Shown piece after piece: positions 1 to 5,469 of a stretch of 5,469 nucleotides of DNA. A program made the translations under genes and the position numbers. The notes beneath the pieces were generated by a model that was not told the origin of the DNA, did no database searches, and worked only from the letters and a program-made list of their open reading frames with translations. Numbering within the stretch: the first letter of the stretch is position 1; each line of letters opens with the position of its first letter. Origin of the DNA: an uncultured Eubacteriaceae bacterium (lineage in GTDB: Bacteria > Bacillota > Clostridia > Lachnospirales > CAG-274); assembly GCA_946534775.1 (NCBI GenBank), contig CAMNCZ010000106.1:1-5469 (forward strand). Reading direction: 5' to 3'.

Positions 1-304
1 AGTAATATAAATTTAAGCCAATTAAACTTTGCGTTTTAGTCAGTTAAAAGAAAGCATCTCGCAAAAGGCTCCTCTTTTAGGGGAGCTGTCTGCCGTCAAT
101 ACATTTGTATAAGTGAAATACCGATTACGGCAGACTGAGGGGTTCGCGAGCGTACAGTAACCTAACTTTCACAAACGCCCTACGCGCGTAAATGATAATT
201 TACCCTAACGTCGCAAAGTCTCGGTGGATACGTTTAAACAACAACATCCCCATTCGCGGCAGTGCTTTGCTTACTTTTTCGTAAACCAAGTGCGGAAATC
301 TGCA
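1..304. other. Gene-free stretch downstream of the T-box terminator
   Basis: No credible coding sequence is seen on either strand. On the minus strand, the direction in which the T-box is read, there is no start codon with a ribosome binding site and a sustained frame before the window ends. What it does hold is a double-hairpin repeat (66-143, separate entry), a 10-bp palindrome TACGCGCGTA at 181-190, and a small hairpin GTAAAT/ATTTAC at 188-203. The 7-mer TCGCAAA occurs directly repeated at 59-65 and 211-217. This makes an unusually long spacer between a T-box terminator and the gene it should control. Confidence 0.7.
66..143. repeat. Double-hairpin intergenic repeat element (REP/MITE-like)
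   Basis: Two hairpins lie side by side. The first has stem GCTCCTC (68-74) and GGGGAGC (80-86), with one G-T pair and loop TTTTA. The second has a perfect 9-bp stem, GTCTGCCGT (88-96) and ACGGCAGAC (127-135), enclosing a 30-nt AT-rich loop, followed by TGAGGGGTT. The layout (CTCC...GGGGAGCTGTC, a variable part, then GACTGAGGGGTT) resembles a dispersed intergenic repeat that I recall from genomes of gut Firmicutes. That match is from memory and was not searched. No transposase is present, so if mobile it would be non-autonomous. The full element may reach about 59-217, where TCGCAAA is directly repeated at both ends, but this boundary is weak. No function is known to me. Confidence 0.6.
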
Positions 305-345
305 AATAAAAAAGCCCCTTACCGTACCGAAAGATACGATAAGGG
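305..345 (-). terminator. T-box intrinsic terminator
   Basis: Read on the minus strand, a 13-bp stem pairs CCCTTATCGTATC (345-333) with GGTACGGTAAGGG (328-316), including two G-U pairs. It is closed by loop TTTC and followed by GC and a T-rich tail (TTTTTTATTT). The ascending CGTCCC segment can instead pair with the GGG of the T-box core, giving the usual exclusive choice between terminator and antiterminator. It would also stop read-through from the upstream SLH gene when the tRNA is charged. Confidence 0.93.
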
Positions 346-545
346 ACGAAATTTTGAAAATTCCGCGGTTCCACCCAAATTGTGCATTGCACCGCTTAAA
401 AACTTTATAACGTAAGTTACCCGTGCCGTATTAAGGCCGCTCCAAGGTGGTTTTCGCTTTCACGCTTATCGGGCTTTTGCACCGACCGCCCTCTCTGTGG
501 ATAAGTGAGTGAAGTTACTGTCCTTGTCATTGCTTTTTTGTATAC
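305..545 (-). ncRNA. T-box riboswitch leader, predicted threonine-specific
   Basis: This is a tRNA-sensing leader that lets transcription continue when a particular tRNA is uncharged. Seen on the minus strand: the T-box core GGGTGGAACCGCGG (376-363); an AGTA motif (519-516); AGAGAG (496-491); the distal loop GGTGCAAAA (483-475). Stem I folds as CAAGG (526-522) with CCTTG (447-443), CTTCAC (514-509) with GTGAAAG, one A bulged (463-457), and CTTATC (505-500) with GATAAG (470-465). Stem III is AACTT/AAGTT around ACGTTATA. The 3' side of the specifier loop reads CGAAAACCA, placing ACC (451-449, Thr) just before the conserved purine and lower helix. The bulge UGGA (373-370) should pair with a tRNA ending U-CCA, as in clostridial tRNA-Thr, tRNA-Gly or tRNA-Cys. 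The T-box call is very firm; threonine is an inference. The likely target, beyond the left edge, is thrS or a threonine biosynthesis gene. Confidence 0.93.
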
Positions 546-550
546 ATAAG

Positions 551-579
551 ATTATATACCCTGAAATTGGATTTGTCAA
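551..579 (-). promoter_or_regulatory. Perfect-consensus sigma-A promoter of the T-box leader
   Basis: On the minus strand the -35 box TTGACA (579-574) and the -10 box TATAAT (556-551) both match consensus exactly, with the ideal 17-nt spacer. Transcription should start near 543-546, just ahead of the first T-box stem. The promoter begins 45 bp after the stop codon of the SLH gene, so the leader is a separate transcription unit. A promoter this strong fits control by attenuation downstream rather than at initiation. Confidence 0.9.
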
Positions 580-624
580 TACTTAATTTTGGTTTTACAC
601 AATTAAATTTTACTAAACCTTATT

Positions 625-2394
625 TTACTCGGGTGAAAGAACGCCGCCGTTTGCAAGCTGATAATCGTCGTTAAACAGCCAATCGTTCTTGCTGTTGTCC
701 TTGTCGTAGTAGATAGTATAACCGTTTTCGTAAATATCTATTACATCATTGTATTTAAGAACATCTATATAACTGTTTGTTGTAAGTTCAAGCTGGCTGC
801 CGCTTTCTACGTTTACTTCCACATATTTTGCGGTGTTCTGCTCGTTTATGCTGCCCTTTAATACGCTGCCGTTTGTAAGGTTAATGATAACGCGGGTATA
901 TTCCTCAGCGATAACATCAGCCTCTATCTGCTGCGCATTAAGCGTTATCTCGATAACGTTTTCTGTCTGAACAGCGCTTGCACGGCTGTTTACAAGATAA
1001 GCTATCCTGTCAAGTGAGCAGTTTGTAAGTGTAGCCTTAACATTGTTTTTATCCGAATAGAACAGTGCTGTTTTACGGTCGCCGCTGATATTTGAATTTC
1101 TTACATTTATCTCGGATGTGTTGCCGTCATCGGGGTTGGAACCCTTTGTGCCGACGAAAAGACCGTTTGAAACGCCGTTTGCGGTTATATCACAGCCTTT
1201 TATGTTTATCTCGCCGTTATCCTCGGATGCGATACCGTTTGCATCGCTGATATATATCTTGGAATTGTCTATAGTGACTTTGCCGCCTGTTTTAACGACA
1301 TAACTGCCCTTTGTGTTTGTGTTTATATCGCAGTTGGATGCGGTTATTTCGGAACCCTGTGCGCCCTTTAATACCGTTGAACCCGAACCCGAGTTGTAAA
1401 GGTTTGAATCGGTGATATTTACCGAACCCTTGCCGTTTACATAAACAGCGTTGGCATTTGCACTTTTTGCGTGTATTGTTGAGTTTGCGATAGTGCCGTT
1501 TACTTTTCTGGCAACTTCAACGCCGTTTTTGGATGCCGACTGTAACTTGATATCGCAGCCCTCAATACCCTTTACGGTCTCGCCGTCAATAACAACGCCT
1601 GATTTTGAGCTTAAACCGCTTACGATATCGGCATTGGGGTTTTCGATAACTTCTTCGTTTGCTTTTTCGCTTGCCTCGGCTGCCGAGACCTTTTTGCCGT
1701 TTGCCGTTGTTACCGCTCTTTCCGATTCGGAACCTGTCTTACGCTTTTCAACGGGATTTTCTTCCATATAACTAAGTGTCTTGTAAAATATCATTGCCAT
1801 TTCGGCGCGTGTCATGTGGTCGGTATAGAGTATCTTACCGCCGTTACCGCTTATAATGCCCATTTGCGTAAGTGTGCCGACAGCCATCTGGCCGTTTATA
1901 TCCCTTATTGAATCGGCATCGCTGTACATCGAGATATCCGTTGTTGCGTTTTTAATATATCCGTTAAGATCAAGAGCCCTGTAAAGCATACCCATAGCAT
2001 CGCCGCGCATAATGGGCAGTTCGGGATAGAACGAGAAATTATCGGTTATAACGCCCGAACCTTTTGCATTTACAATTGCGGTATGATAATAAGAATCATC
2101 GGGCACATCGCTGAAACCGTATTTGTAGCCGCTGAATTCGCCCAAATCAAAACTGTTGTTCAAAAGCACAACAAAATCGCCGCGTTCGATAGGGAACCCC
2201 GGGGAATATTTGTTGTCGCCCGTACCTTTTGCAATACCTTTAAGACAAAGATAATCCACCGCATCGGACGACCAGCCGTAGCTGCCGTCGTTTACATCGA
2301 TAAAATATTTTGAGTTGCCCGCATAAGCCGCGGAGCCCATACACATAGACAATGCAAGCGCAAGCACTGCTGCTGTGCTGATTTTACTTTTCAT
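625..2394 (-). CDS. SLH-domain surface protein with beta-helix region
   Basis: A predicted secreted, wall-bound protein of 589 residues. Residues 1-25 form a signal peptide (KSK, then a hydrophobic stretch, ending in AYA). Three S-layer homology repeats follow at about 30-79, 92-141 and 155-206. SLH repeats bind pyruvylated secondary cell-wall polymers. The usual TRAE motif is intact only in the third (TRAEM, 195-199); the first two read ERGD and MRGD. A charged, Glu/Lys/Ala-rich linker (about 210-258) leads to Asn/Ser/Gly-rich short repeats (about 262-475) such as ITDSNLYNSG, ITASNCDINT, IDNSKIYISD and IKGCDITANG, typical of a right-handed parallel beta-helix. The last hundred residues are beta-rich and adhesin-like. 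No catalytic motif was recognised, so an adhesin or structural role is more likely than an enzyme, although pectate-lyase-like folds share this architecture. The start is supported by AAAGGAG 9 nt upstream and by the signal peptide. Confidence 0.88.
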   Translation of the reverse strand: MKSKISTAAVLALALSMCMGSAAYAGNSKYFIDVNDGSYGWSSDAVDYLCLKGIAKGTGDNKYSPGFPIERGDFVVLLNNSFDLGEFSGYKYGFSDVPDDSYYHTAIVNAKGSGVITDNFSFYPELPIMRGDAMGMLYRALDLNGYIKNATTDISMYSDADSIRDINGQMAVGTLTQMGIISGNGGKILYTDHMTRAEMAMIFYKTLSYMEENPVEKRKTGSESERAVTTANGKKVSAAEASEKANEEVIENPNADIVSGLSSKSGVVIDGETVKGIEGCDIKLQSASKNGVEVARKVNGTIANSTIHAKSANANAVYVNGKGSVNITDSNLYNSGSGSTVLKGAQGSEITASNCDINTNTKGSYVVKTGGKVTIDNSKIYISDANGIASEDNGEINIKGCDITANGVSNGLFVGTKGSNPDDGNTSEINVRNSNISGDRKTALFYSDKNNVKATLTNCSLDRIAYLVNSRASAVQTENVIEITLNAQQIEADVIAEEYTRVIINLTNGSVLKGSINEQNTAKYVEVNVESGSQLELTTNSYIDVLKYNDVIDIYENGYTIYYDKDNSKNDWLFNDDYQLANGGVLSPE

Positions 2395-2403
2395 AAATCC
2401 CGT

Positions 2404-2462
2404 CTCCTTTCGACAAGTATCTTCTTACTTTTTAATATACCATAAGGCAATAAAAAAATCAA
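2404..2462 (-). promoter_or_regulatory. Promoter and ribosome binding site of the SLH gene
   Basis: On the minus strand, TTGATT (2462-2457) and TATATT (2439-2434) are separated by exactly 17 nt, making a good sigma-A promoter. Transcription should start around 2426-2428. The Shine-Dalgarno sequence AAAGGAG (2410-2404) sits 9 nt before the ATG at 2394. The SLH gene can therefore be transcribed independently of metA despite the 98-bp gap and shared direction. Confidence 0.75.
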
Positions 2463-2464
2463 TG

Positions 2465-2498
2465 GAATAAAAAAGAATTTTTTTTCGGAATTTTATTC
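2465..2498 (-). terminator. Possible weak AT-only hairpin at the end of metA
   Basis: GAATAAAA (2465-2472) and TTTTATTC (2491-2498) form a perfect 8-bp inverted repeat that overlaps the metA stop codon. On the minus strand, T-rich sequence (TTCTTTTTTATTCC) lies in and after the right arm. The stem has only one G-C pair and an 18-nt loop, so termination would be weak. It may simply be AT-rich intergenic sequence. Confidence 0.3.
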
Positions 2499-3443
2499 GT
2501 CAAAATTTTTCGGCAGTTCGTGTGTTCCGCCGATACTGTTTATATCATAAGGCGTAAGCTGATATACATAGTAATTGAGCCAGTTTGTGTAAAGAAGGCT
2601 GCTGTGTGCCTTCCAAAGTGCAACAGGCGGCTTTGTCGGGTCGTCGTCCTTGAAATAATTTTTGGGTATATCTATTTCAAGCCCTTTGTCCTTATCCCTG
2701 AAATACTCATTTGCAAGGGTGTTTTTCTCGTACTCGCTGTGACCCATTACAAAAAACTTGCGCATATCATCACTTGCAACAATATATACGCCCGCTTCTT
2801 CGCCCGATGCAATAATACGAATACCCTCGGTCTTTTCGATATCCTCGGCGCGTACCTCGGTATGGCGCGAGTGGGGTGCATAAAATACATCGTCAAAGCC
2901 GCGCAGCAGGTCTATATGGTCGTACACCTTTGTATGTGCAAACACGCCGAACATCTTTTTTTCAAGCGGATATTTGTTTATGCCGTAATGGTAATACAGC
3001 CCCGCCTGCGCGCCCCAGCATATATAAAAAGTGCTGGTAACGTTTGTCTTTGTCCATTCCATTATTTGGGTAAGTTCGTCCCAGTAGTTCACTTCCTCAA
3101 ACGGCATTGTTTCAACGGGCGCTCCCGTTATTATCATACCGTCGTACTTTTGGTTTTTAACATCGTCAAAAGTCTGGTAAAACGTATCAAGATAGGCGCG
3201 GGAAGTGTTTTTTGATATATGGCTTTGCGTGTGCATAAAGCTGACTTCCACCTGTAGGGGAGAGTTGCTTAAAAGCCTTAAAAGCTGCACTTCCGTTTGC
3301 TGTTTGTTTGGCATAAGGTTTAAAATAAGTATTTTAAGCGGCCTTATGTCCTGATGAAAGGCACGGCTTTCATCCATTACAAATATACTTTCCTGTTTTA
3401 ATATTTTTTTTGCCGGCAAAGCGTCGGCTACCTTAATAGGCAT
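2493..3443 (-). CDS. metA: Homoserine O-acetyltransferase (MetA family)
   Basis: Transfers an acyl group to the hydroxyl of L-homoserine, the first committed step of methionine biosynthesis; cytoplasmic, with a class I glutamine amidotransferase-like fold. The 316 residues align with Escherichia coli MetA without offset at the key positions: nucleophile Cys142 (in ICWGAQAG), His235 and Glu237 (MGHSEY), with Lys163, Ser192 and Arg249 also present. Position 111, reported to decide the donor, is Glu (GAPVE) rather than the Gly of the E. coli succinyl-CoA enzyme, so acetyl-CoA is predicted (the metAA type). The exact numbering also supports the ATG start; AGGA lies 10 nt upstream. It begins 23 bp after the dockerin gene, with no terminator seen between them, so the two are probably co-transcribed. 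No SAM riboswitch or methionine T-box lies directly in front of it. Confidence 0.96.
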   Translation of the reverse strand: MPIKVADALPAKKILKQESIFVMDESRAFHQDIRPLKILILNLMPNKQQTEVQLLRLLSNSPLQVEVSFMHTQSHISKNTSRAYLDTFYQTFDDVKNQKYDGMIITGAPVETMPFEEVNYWDELTQIMEWTKTNVTSTFYICWGAQAGLYYHYGINKYPLEKKMFGVFAHTKVYDHIDLLRGFDDVFYAPHSRHTEVRAEDIEKTEGIRIIASGEEAGVYIVASDDMRKFFVMGHSEYEKNTLANEYFRDKDKGLEIDIPKNYFKDDDPTKPPVALWKAHSSLLYTNWLNYYVYQLTPYDINSIGGTHELPKNFDE

Positions 3444-3466
3444 TATTCATCATTCCTAACATTATT

Positions 3467-5329
3467 TTAGTAGTATTCAAGGCCGCTTATATCGGCAATA
3501 AGTTTTTCAACGTCATATTCTTCTATAATACTGTTTTCGTCATAGTCTGCGGCATAATAAATTATGTCGTTTTCATCGTAATAGCCGTAATACAGCATTA
3601 TTCTTATGGCATCGACGATATTGGCCTCACCGCTGAGGTCGATATCACCGTGAGGAAGTTCCTTTACACCGCTGTATGTTTTTACCGTGCTGCCCCAGGT
3701 AAGGTAATACAAACAGCCGCTTGGTGCTGTTGACGAACTCATTGTGCCGACAACATAGCCGTTTGAATAATTGCGGTCGCCTTTTACGCTGCATCTTATG
3801 CAATAGCAGTTTCTGCAAACGGTGTTTCCGCTTAACAGGCCTACCACGCCGCCTGCGGACTCCTCCGATATAACGGTATTGTCACGGCACATACAGTTTG
3901 ATATGGTGCCGCTTTTTGCGTTTGCAACAATAGGGCCCGCATAAACTCTTCTGCCGTTGGCATTTTTGGAGCCTGCGTAAATATATGAGTTGACCAGTTT
4001 GATATTTTTTACTACAGCGCCGTCTATGCAGCCAAACAAGCCGCCGCTTTCATATTCCTCGTCTGCACTTGCAACATAAAGGCCGTTTATTGCATAGCCC
4101 TGTCCGTCAAACTCGCCCTTATAAGGCGCATTTATGTTGCCGATTGGGACCCAGGGCTGATAACTGCCCGCTTCCTCTATTTTTACTGTGTTGACATCGA
4201 TATCTTTCATCAGCTTTGCTTTTGCATCTTTTTTAGTCGGGTCGCTGTTTACTATTTCCGCAAACTGGAAAAGATGTTCTCTGCTGTATATCTCGTAGTA
4301 ACCCTCTTCGTTTGTCGCAACGTCGCCAAGGTTTTCATCCGTTCCCGAGTTGTAGATGGATGGGTCGTCCTGGCGGTTGGTGTAAATGGTATCATCAAGA
4401 TAAACGCTGTAATGCGATGTATTAAGTACGGGATATTCGTCCTTTACATCACCGAGGTTAAGGTTTTGTCTCCAGACCGAGGGGTTGTCCGATGTCGGGT
4501 TCATACTGCCGTTTAATTTGTAGCAAAGTTCGCCCGTTGTGAGAGGACCTACATTTGTCGCGGTGTCTTCGGTAAACTTGTAAGTATCGGTCACGACCGA
4601 ACTTGTTACCCTTGCGTTGTTGGGCAAACCCCAGTAGCAGTTTGTTACACTGCGGCTACCTTCCGGATAAGCAAGAGCATCAACATAATCCCAATTTTTC
4701 TTGCTTTGAGTATATCTGCAGCGTGCCGCATAACAGGAATTCATTATCGCAGAACTGCCGTCATTTGCACCGATCATTCCCGCAATACCGCCTACAACAT
4801 ACGGTCCTATCAAGTAAGTATTTACAACATAGCAGTTTTCTATCCTGCCTTCTTTGTGCAGGGCTGCAAATGCGCCCGTATAAGCGGTATCATCAACCAA
4901 AGAAGATATAAAATAAGAATCTTCTATACCCAGGTTTCTTATAGAACCGTGGTTATAGGCAACAAGTGCCGCGCATTTTTGACCGCCGCAGTAAAGTCCC
5001 GTAATTTTATGGCCCTGACCGTCAATTACACCGTAAAAATTCATTTTGTTATAGCCGATAGGTGTCCAGTTTCTGTTTTGTGTTCTGTCACTTGTATTAA
5101 GTGTTTCGTTGTAAACAATATCGTCGGTAAGTTTTACCATCATTACCGAGTCCGACCCGCTGTTAAAGGTCATAGATATCCAGTCCAGCTGGTCTGCATT
5201 GCTTACAAGATAACTGCCGTATTCGTCGGTGGGCGGCTGTTCTACCGCTGCCGATACAGCACTTGCCCCCGACACAAAAGTCAGCGCGGTTACAGCCGCA
5301 GCCAAAAAGGTTTTGAAAAATTTATTCAT
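3467..5329 (-). CDS. Secreted GLUG/beta-helix protein with C-terminal dockerin
   Basis: A predicted exported protein of 620 residues. The signal peptide spans about 1-28 (NKFFK, hydrophobic core, ending SAVSAA). Two similar modules follow, at about 37-300 and 342-545. Each opens with a Y-x-(I/V)-x-(S/N) strand and an N-terminal helix, then a P-I-G...G-x-(I/F)-D-G-Q-G-(H/Y)-x-I-x-G-L-Y motif (90-113 and 395-418), then GLUG-like beta-helix rungs (for example GGLFGCIDGAVVKNIKLVNS). They look like an internal duplication. Residues 561-618 form a type I dockerin. Its first calcium loop has D562, D564, S566, N570, D573 and its second D595, D597, N599, E603, D606, so both look functional. Dockerins bind cohesins on scaffoldins or the cell surface. 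No glycosidase or protease motif was recognised; an adhesive, carbohydrate-binding or structural role is possible. Fifteen cysteines, many in N-C-Y rung motifs, may stack inside the helix. AGGAGG lies 11 nt before the ATG. Confidence 0.87.
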   Translation of the reverse strand: MNKFFKTFLAAAVTALTFVSGASAVSAAVEQPPTDEYGSYLVSNADQLDWISMTFNSGSDSVMMVKLTDDIVYNETLNTSDRTQNRNWTPIGYNKMNFYGVIDGQGHKITGLYCGGQKCAALVAYNHGSIRNLGIEDSYFISSLVDDTAYTGAFAALHKEGRIENCYVVNTYLIGPYVVGGIAGMIGANDGSSAIMNSCYAARCRYTQSKKNWDYVDALAYPEGSRSVTNCYWGLPNNARVTSSVVTDTYKFTEDTATNVGPLTTGELCYKLNGSMNPTSDNPSVWRQNLNLGDVKDEYPVLNTSHYSVYLDDTIYTNRQDDPSIYNSGTDENLGDVATNEEGYYEIYSREHLFQFAEIVNSDPTKKDAKAKLMKDIDVNTVKIEEAGSYQPWVPIGNINAPYKGEFDGQGYAINGLYVASADEEYESGGLFGCIDGAVVKNIKLVNSYIYAGSKNANGRRVYAGPIVANAKSGTISNCMCRDNTVISEESAGGVVGLLSGNTVCRNCYCIRCSVKGDRNYSNGYVVGTMSSSTAPSGCLYYLTWGSTVKTYSGVKELPHGDIDLSGEANIVDAIRIMLYYGYYDENDIIYYAADYDENSIIEEYDVEKLIADISGLEYY

Positions 5330-5340
5330 AAGTTATATAA

Positions 5341-5346
5341 CCTCCT
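5341..5346 (-). promoter_or_regulatory. Ribosome binding site of the dockerin gene
   Basis: A full AGGAGG lies 11 nt ahead of the ATG at 5329. The distance is a little longer than the usual 6-9 nt, and the spacer TTATATAACTT is AT-only. It directly follows a T7 tract at the end of a short GC-rich hairpin, so folding or termination there could affect expression. Confidence 0.8.
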
Positions 5347-5351
5347 ATAAA

Positions 5352-5371
5352 AAAATCCGACGCTTTGCGGC
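5352..5371. repeat. 20-bp direct repeat, gene-proximal copy
   Basis: Identical over 20 bp to 5415-5434; the two starts are 63 bp apart. Its core CGC-TTT-GCG can form a tiny hairpin, and CCG...CGG is an alternative pairing. It is flanked by A7 (5349-5355) on the left and T9 (5375-5383) on the right, so a T-tract follows it on either strand. A weak terminator or attenuator is possible, but the stems are short. Confidence 0.8.
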
Positions 5372-5391
5372 GCATTTTTTTTTCCTATGCT

Positions 5392-5413
5392 AAGCATTTT
5401 TGTGAAAATGCTT
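5392..5413. repeat. 9-bp perfect hairpin between the direct repeats
   Basis: AAGCATTTT (5392-5400) and AAAATGCTT (5405-5413) are perfect complements around the 4-nt loop TGTG (CACA on the minus strand). Neither strand has a T-run directly after the stem, so it is not a standard terminator. On the minus strand the right arm overlaps a second small inverted repeat, ATGC-TTA-GCAT, so two exclusive folds are possible. It lies in the untranslated leader of the dockerin gene if transcription starts right of 5413. Confidence 0.65.
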
Positions 5414-5414
5414 C

Positions 5415-5434
5415 AAAATCCGACGCTTTGCGGC
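5415..5434. repeat. 20-bp direct repeat, gene-distal copy
   Basis: Perfect second copy of the repeat at 5352-5371. Here the minus strand continues from the repeat as TTTTGAAGC, so only a T4 tract follows, unlike T7 in the proximal copy. Together with the hairpin between them, the two copies form an 83-bp unit (5352-5434) directly upstream of the dockerin gene. No clear sigma-A promoter was found in 5330-5469, so the promoter is probably right of the window. Confidence 0.8.
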
Positions 5435-5469
5435 AAATTGTCTTTTATTTTTTCTTTTCGGCAGGGAAA

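Noticed and set aside
211..224. A diverged third copy of the 20-bp leader repeat (CCGAGACTTTGCGA on the minus strand)
   Set aside because: It matches the repeat core at 11 of 14 positions only, which is too short and too imperfect to claim common origin.
224..415. 63-residue plus-strand open frame
   Set aside because: It runs antisense through the T-box core and terminator, whose structure fully explains the sequence; the peptide has no recognisable features and no ribosome binding site.
431..440. UUA (Leu) as the T-box specifier after GGAGCGGCC
   Set aside because: It lies outside the specifier loop once the CAAGG/CCTTG lower helix is formed, and leucine tRNAs usually carry A73, which would call for UGGU rather than the UGGA seen.
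1451..1771. 106-residue hydrophobic plus-strand frame
   Set aside because: Antisense to the SLH protein; its apparent hydrophobicity comes from reading the reverse of Asn/Lys/Glu/Ser-rich codons.
2340..2345. Cys18 in the SLH protein signal as a lipoprotein cysteine
   Set aside because: The residues before it (L-S-M) do not fit a lipobox, which needs Gly, Ala or Ser at -1; AYA at 23-25 is a good ordinary signal peptidase site.
2520..3215. 231-residue plus-strand open frame opposite metA
   Set aside because: It is a shadow of the metA coding frame. metA has every conserved residue of its family, while the antisense protein is Cys/Val/Ile-rich without a known domain.
3444..3466. SAM riboswitch or methionine T-box in front of metA
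   Set aside because: The gap is only 23 bp and contains just a weak Shine-Dalgarno sequence; there is no room for such an element.
3791..3817. C-x-x-C-x-C-x-x-C in the dockerin protein (505-513) as a metal-cluster site
   Set aside because: The protein is exported, and the cysteines fall in repeating N-C-Y rung positions of the beta-helix, which explains their spacing better.
4706..5350. 214-residue plus-strand open frame opposite the dockerin gene
   Set aside because: The minus-strand gene has a signal peptide, a dockerin and AGGAGG; the antisense frame shows no domain and no Shine-Dalgarno sequence was noted.

Overview
The window looks like chromosomal DNA from a gut- or rumen-type clostridium, most likely Oscillospirales/Ruminococcus-like. 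This is inferred from a dockerin-bearing secreted protein, an SLH-domain surface protein, a classic T-box leader, strong sigma-A promoters and AGGAGG-type ribosome binding sites. No rRNA or marker gene is present, so the taxon is an inference.

All three real genes lie on the minus strand, so transcription runs from right to left. From the right edge: (a) a leader of about 140 bp (5330-5469) holds a perfect 20-bp direct repeat on either side of a 9-bp hairpin. (b) A 620-residue secreted protein (3467-5329) has two GLUG-type beta-helix modules and a C-terminal type I dockerin. (c) After only 23 bp comes metA (2493-3443), an acyltransferase that acylates homoserine for methionine synthesis. Its Glu111 predicts acetyl-CoA as donor. 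(d) After a 98-bp gap with its own promoter comes a 589-residue protein (625-2394) with a signal peptide, three SLH repeats and a beta-helix.

Below position 600 there is no gene on either strand. The region holds a perfect-consensus promoter (551-579) and a complete T-box riboswitch (about 305-545). Its specifier loop can be folded to show ACC (Thr), and its acceptor-binding bulge is UGGA, which suits a tRNA with U73. A strong intrinsic terminator ends the leader. The controlled gene must lie left of position 1. Between terminator and window edge is a roughly 300-bp non-coding stretch with a hairpin repeat that resembles dispersed intergenic repeats of gut Firmicutes.

Functionally, two genes build cell-surface beta-helix proteins: one can attach to the wall through SLH, the other to a cohesin through its dockerin. 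metA and the Thr-type T-box both touch the homoserine branch of aspartate-family amino acids. No phage, CRISPR, insertion sequence or toxin-antitoxin genes are seen. The points most worth checking are the T-box with a repeat between it and its gene, the structured leader of the dockerin gene, and the tight coupling of metA to a dockerin gene.
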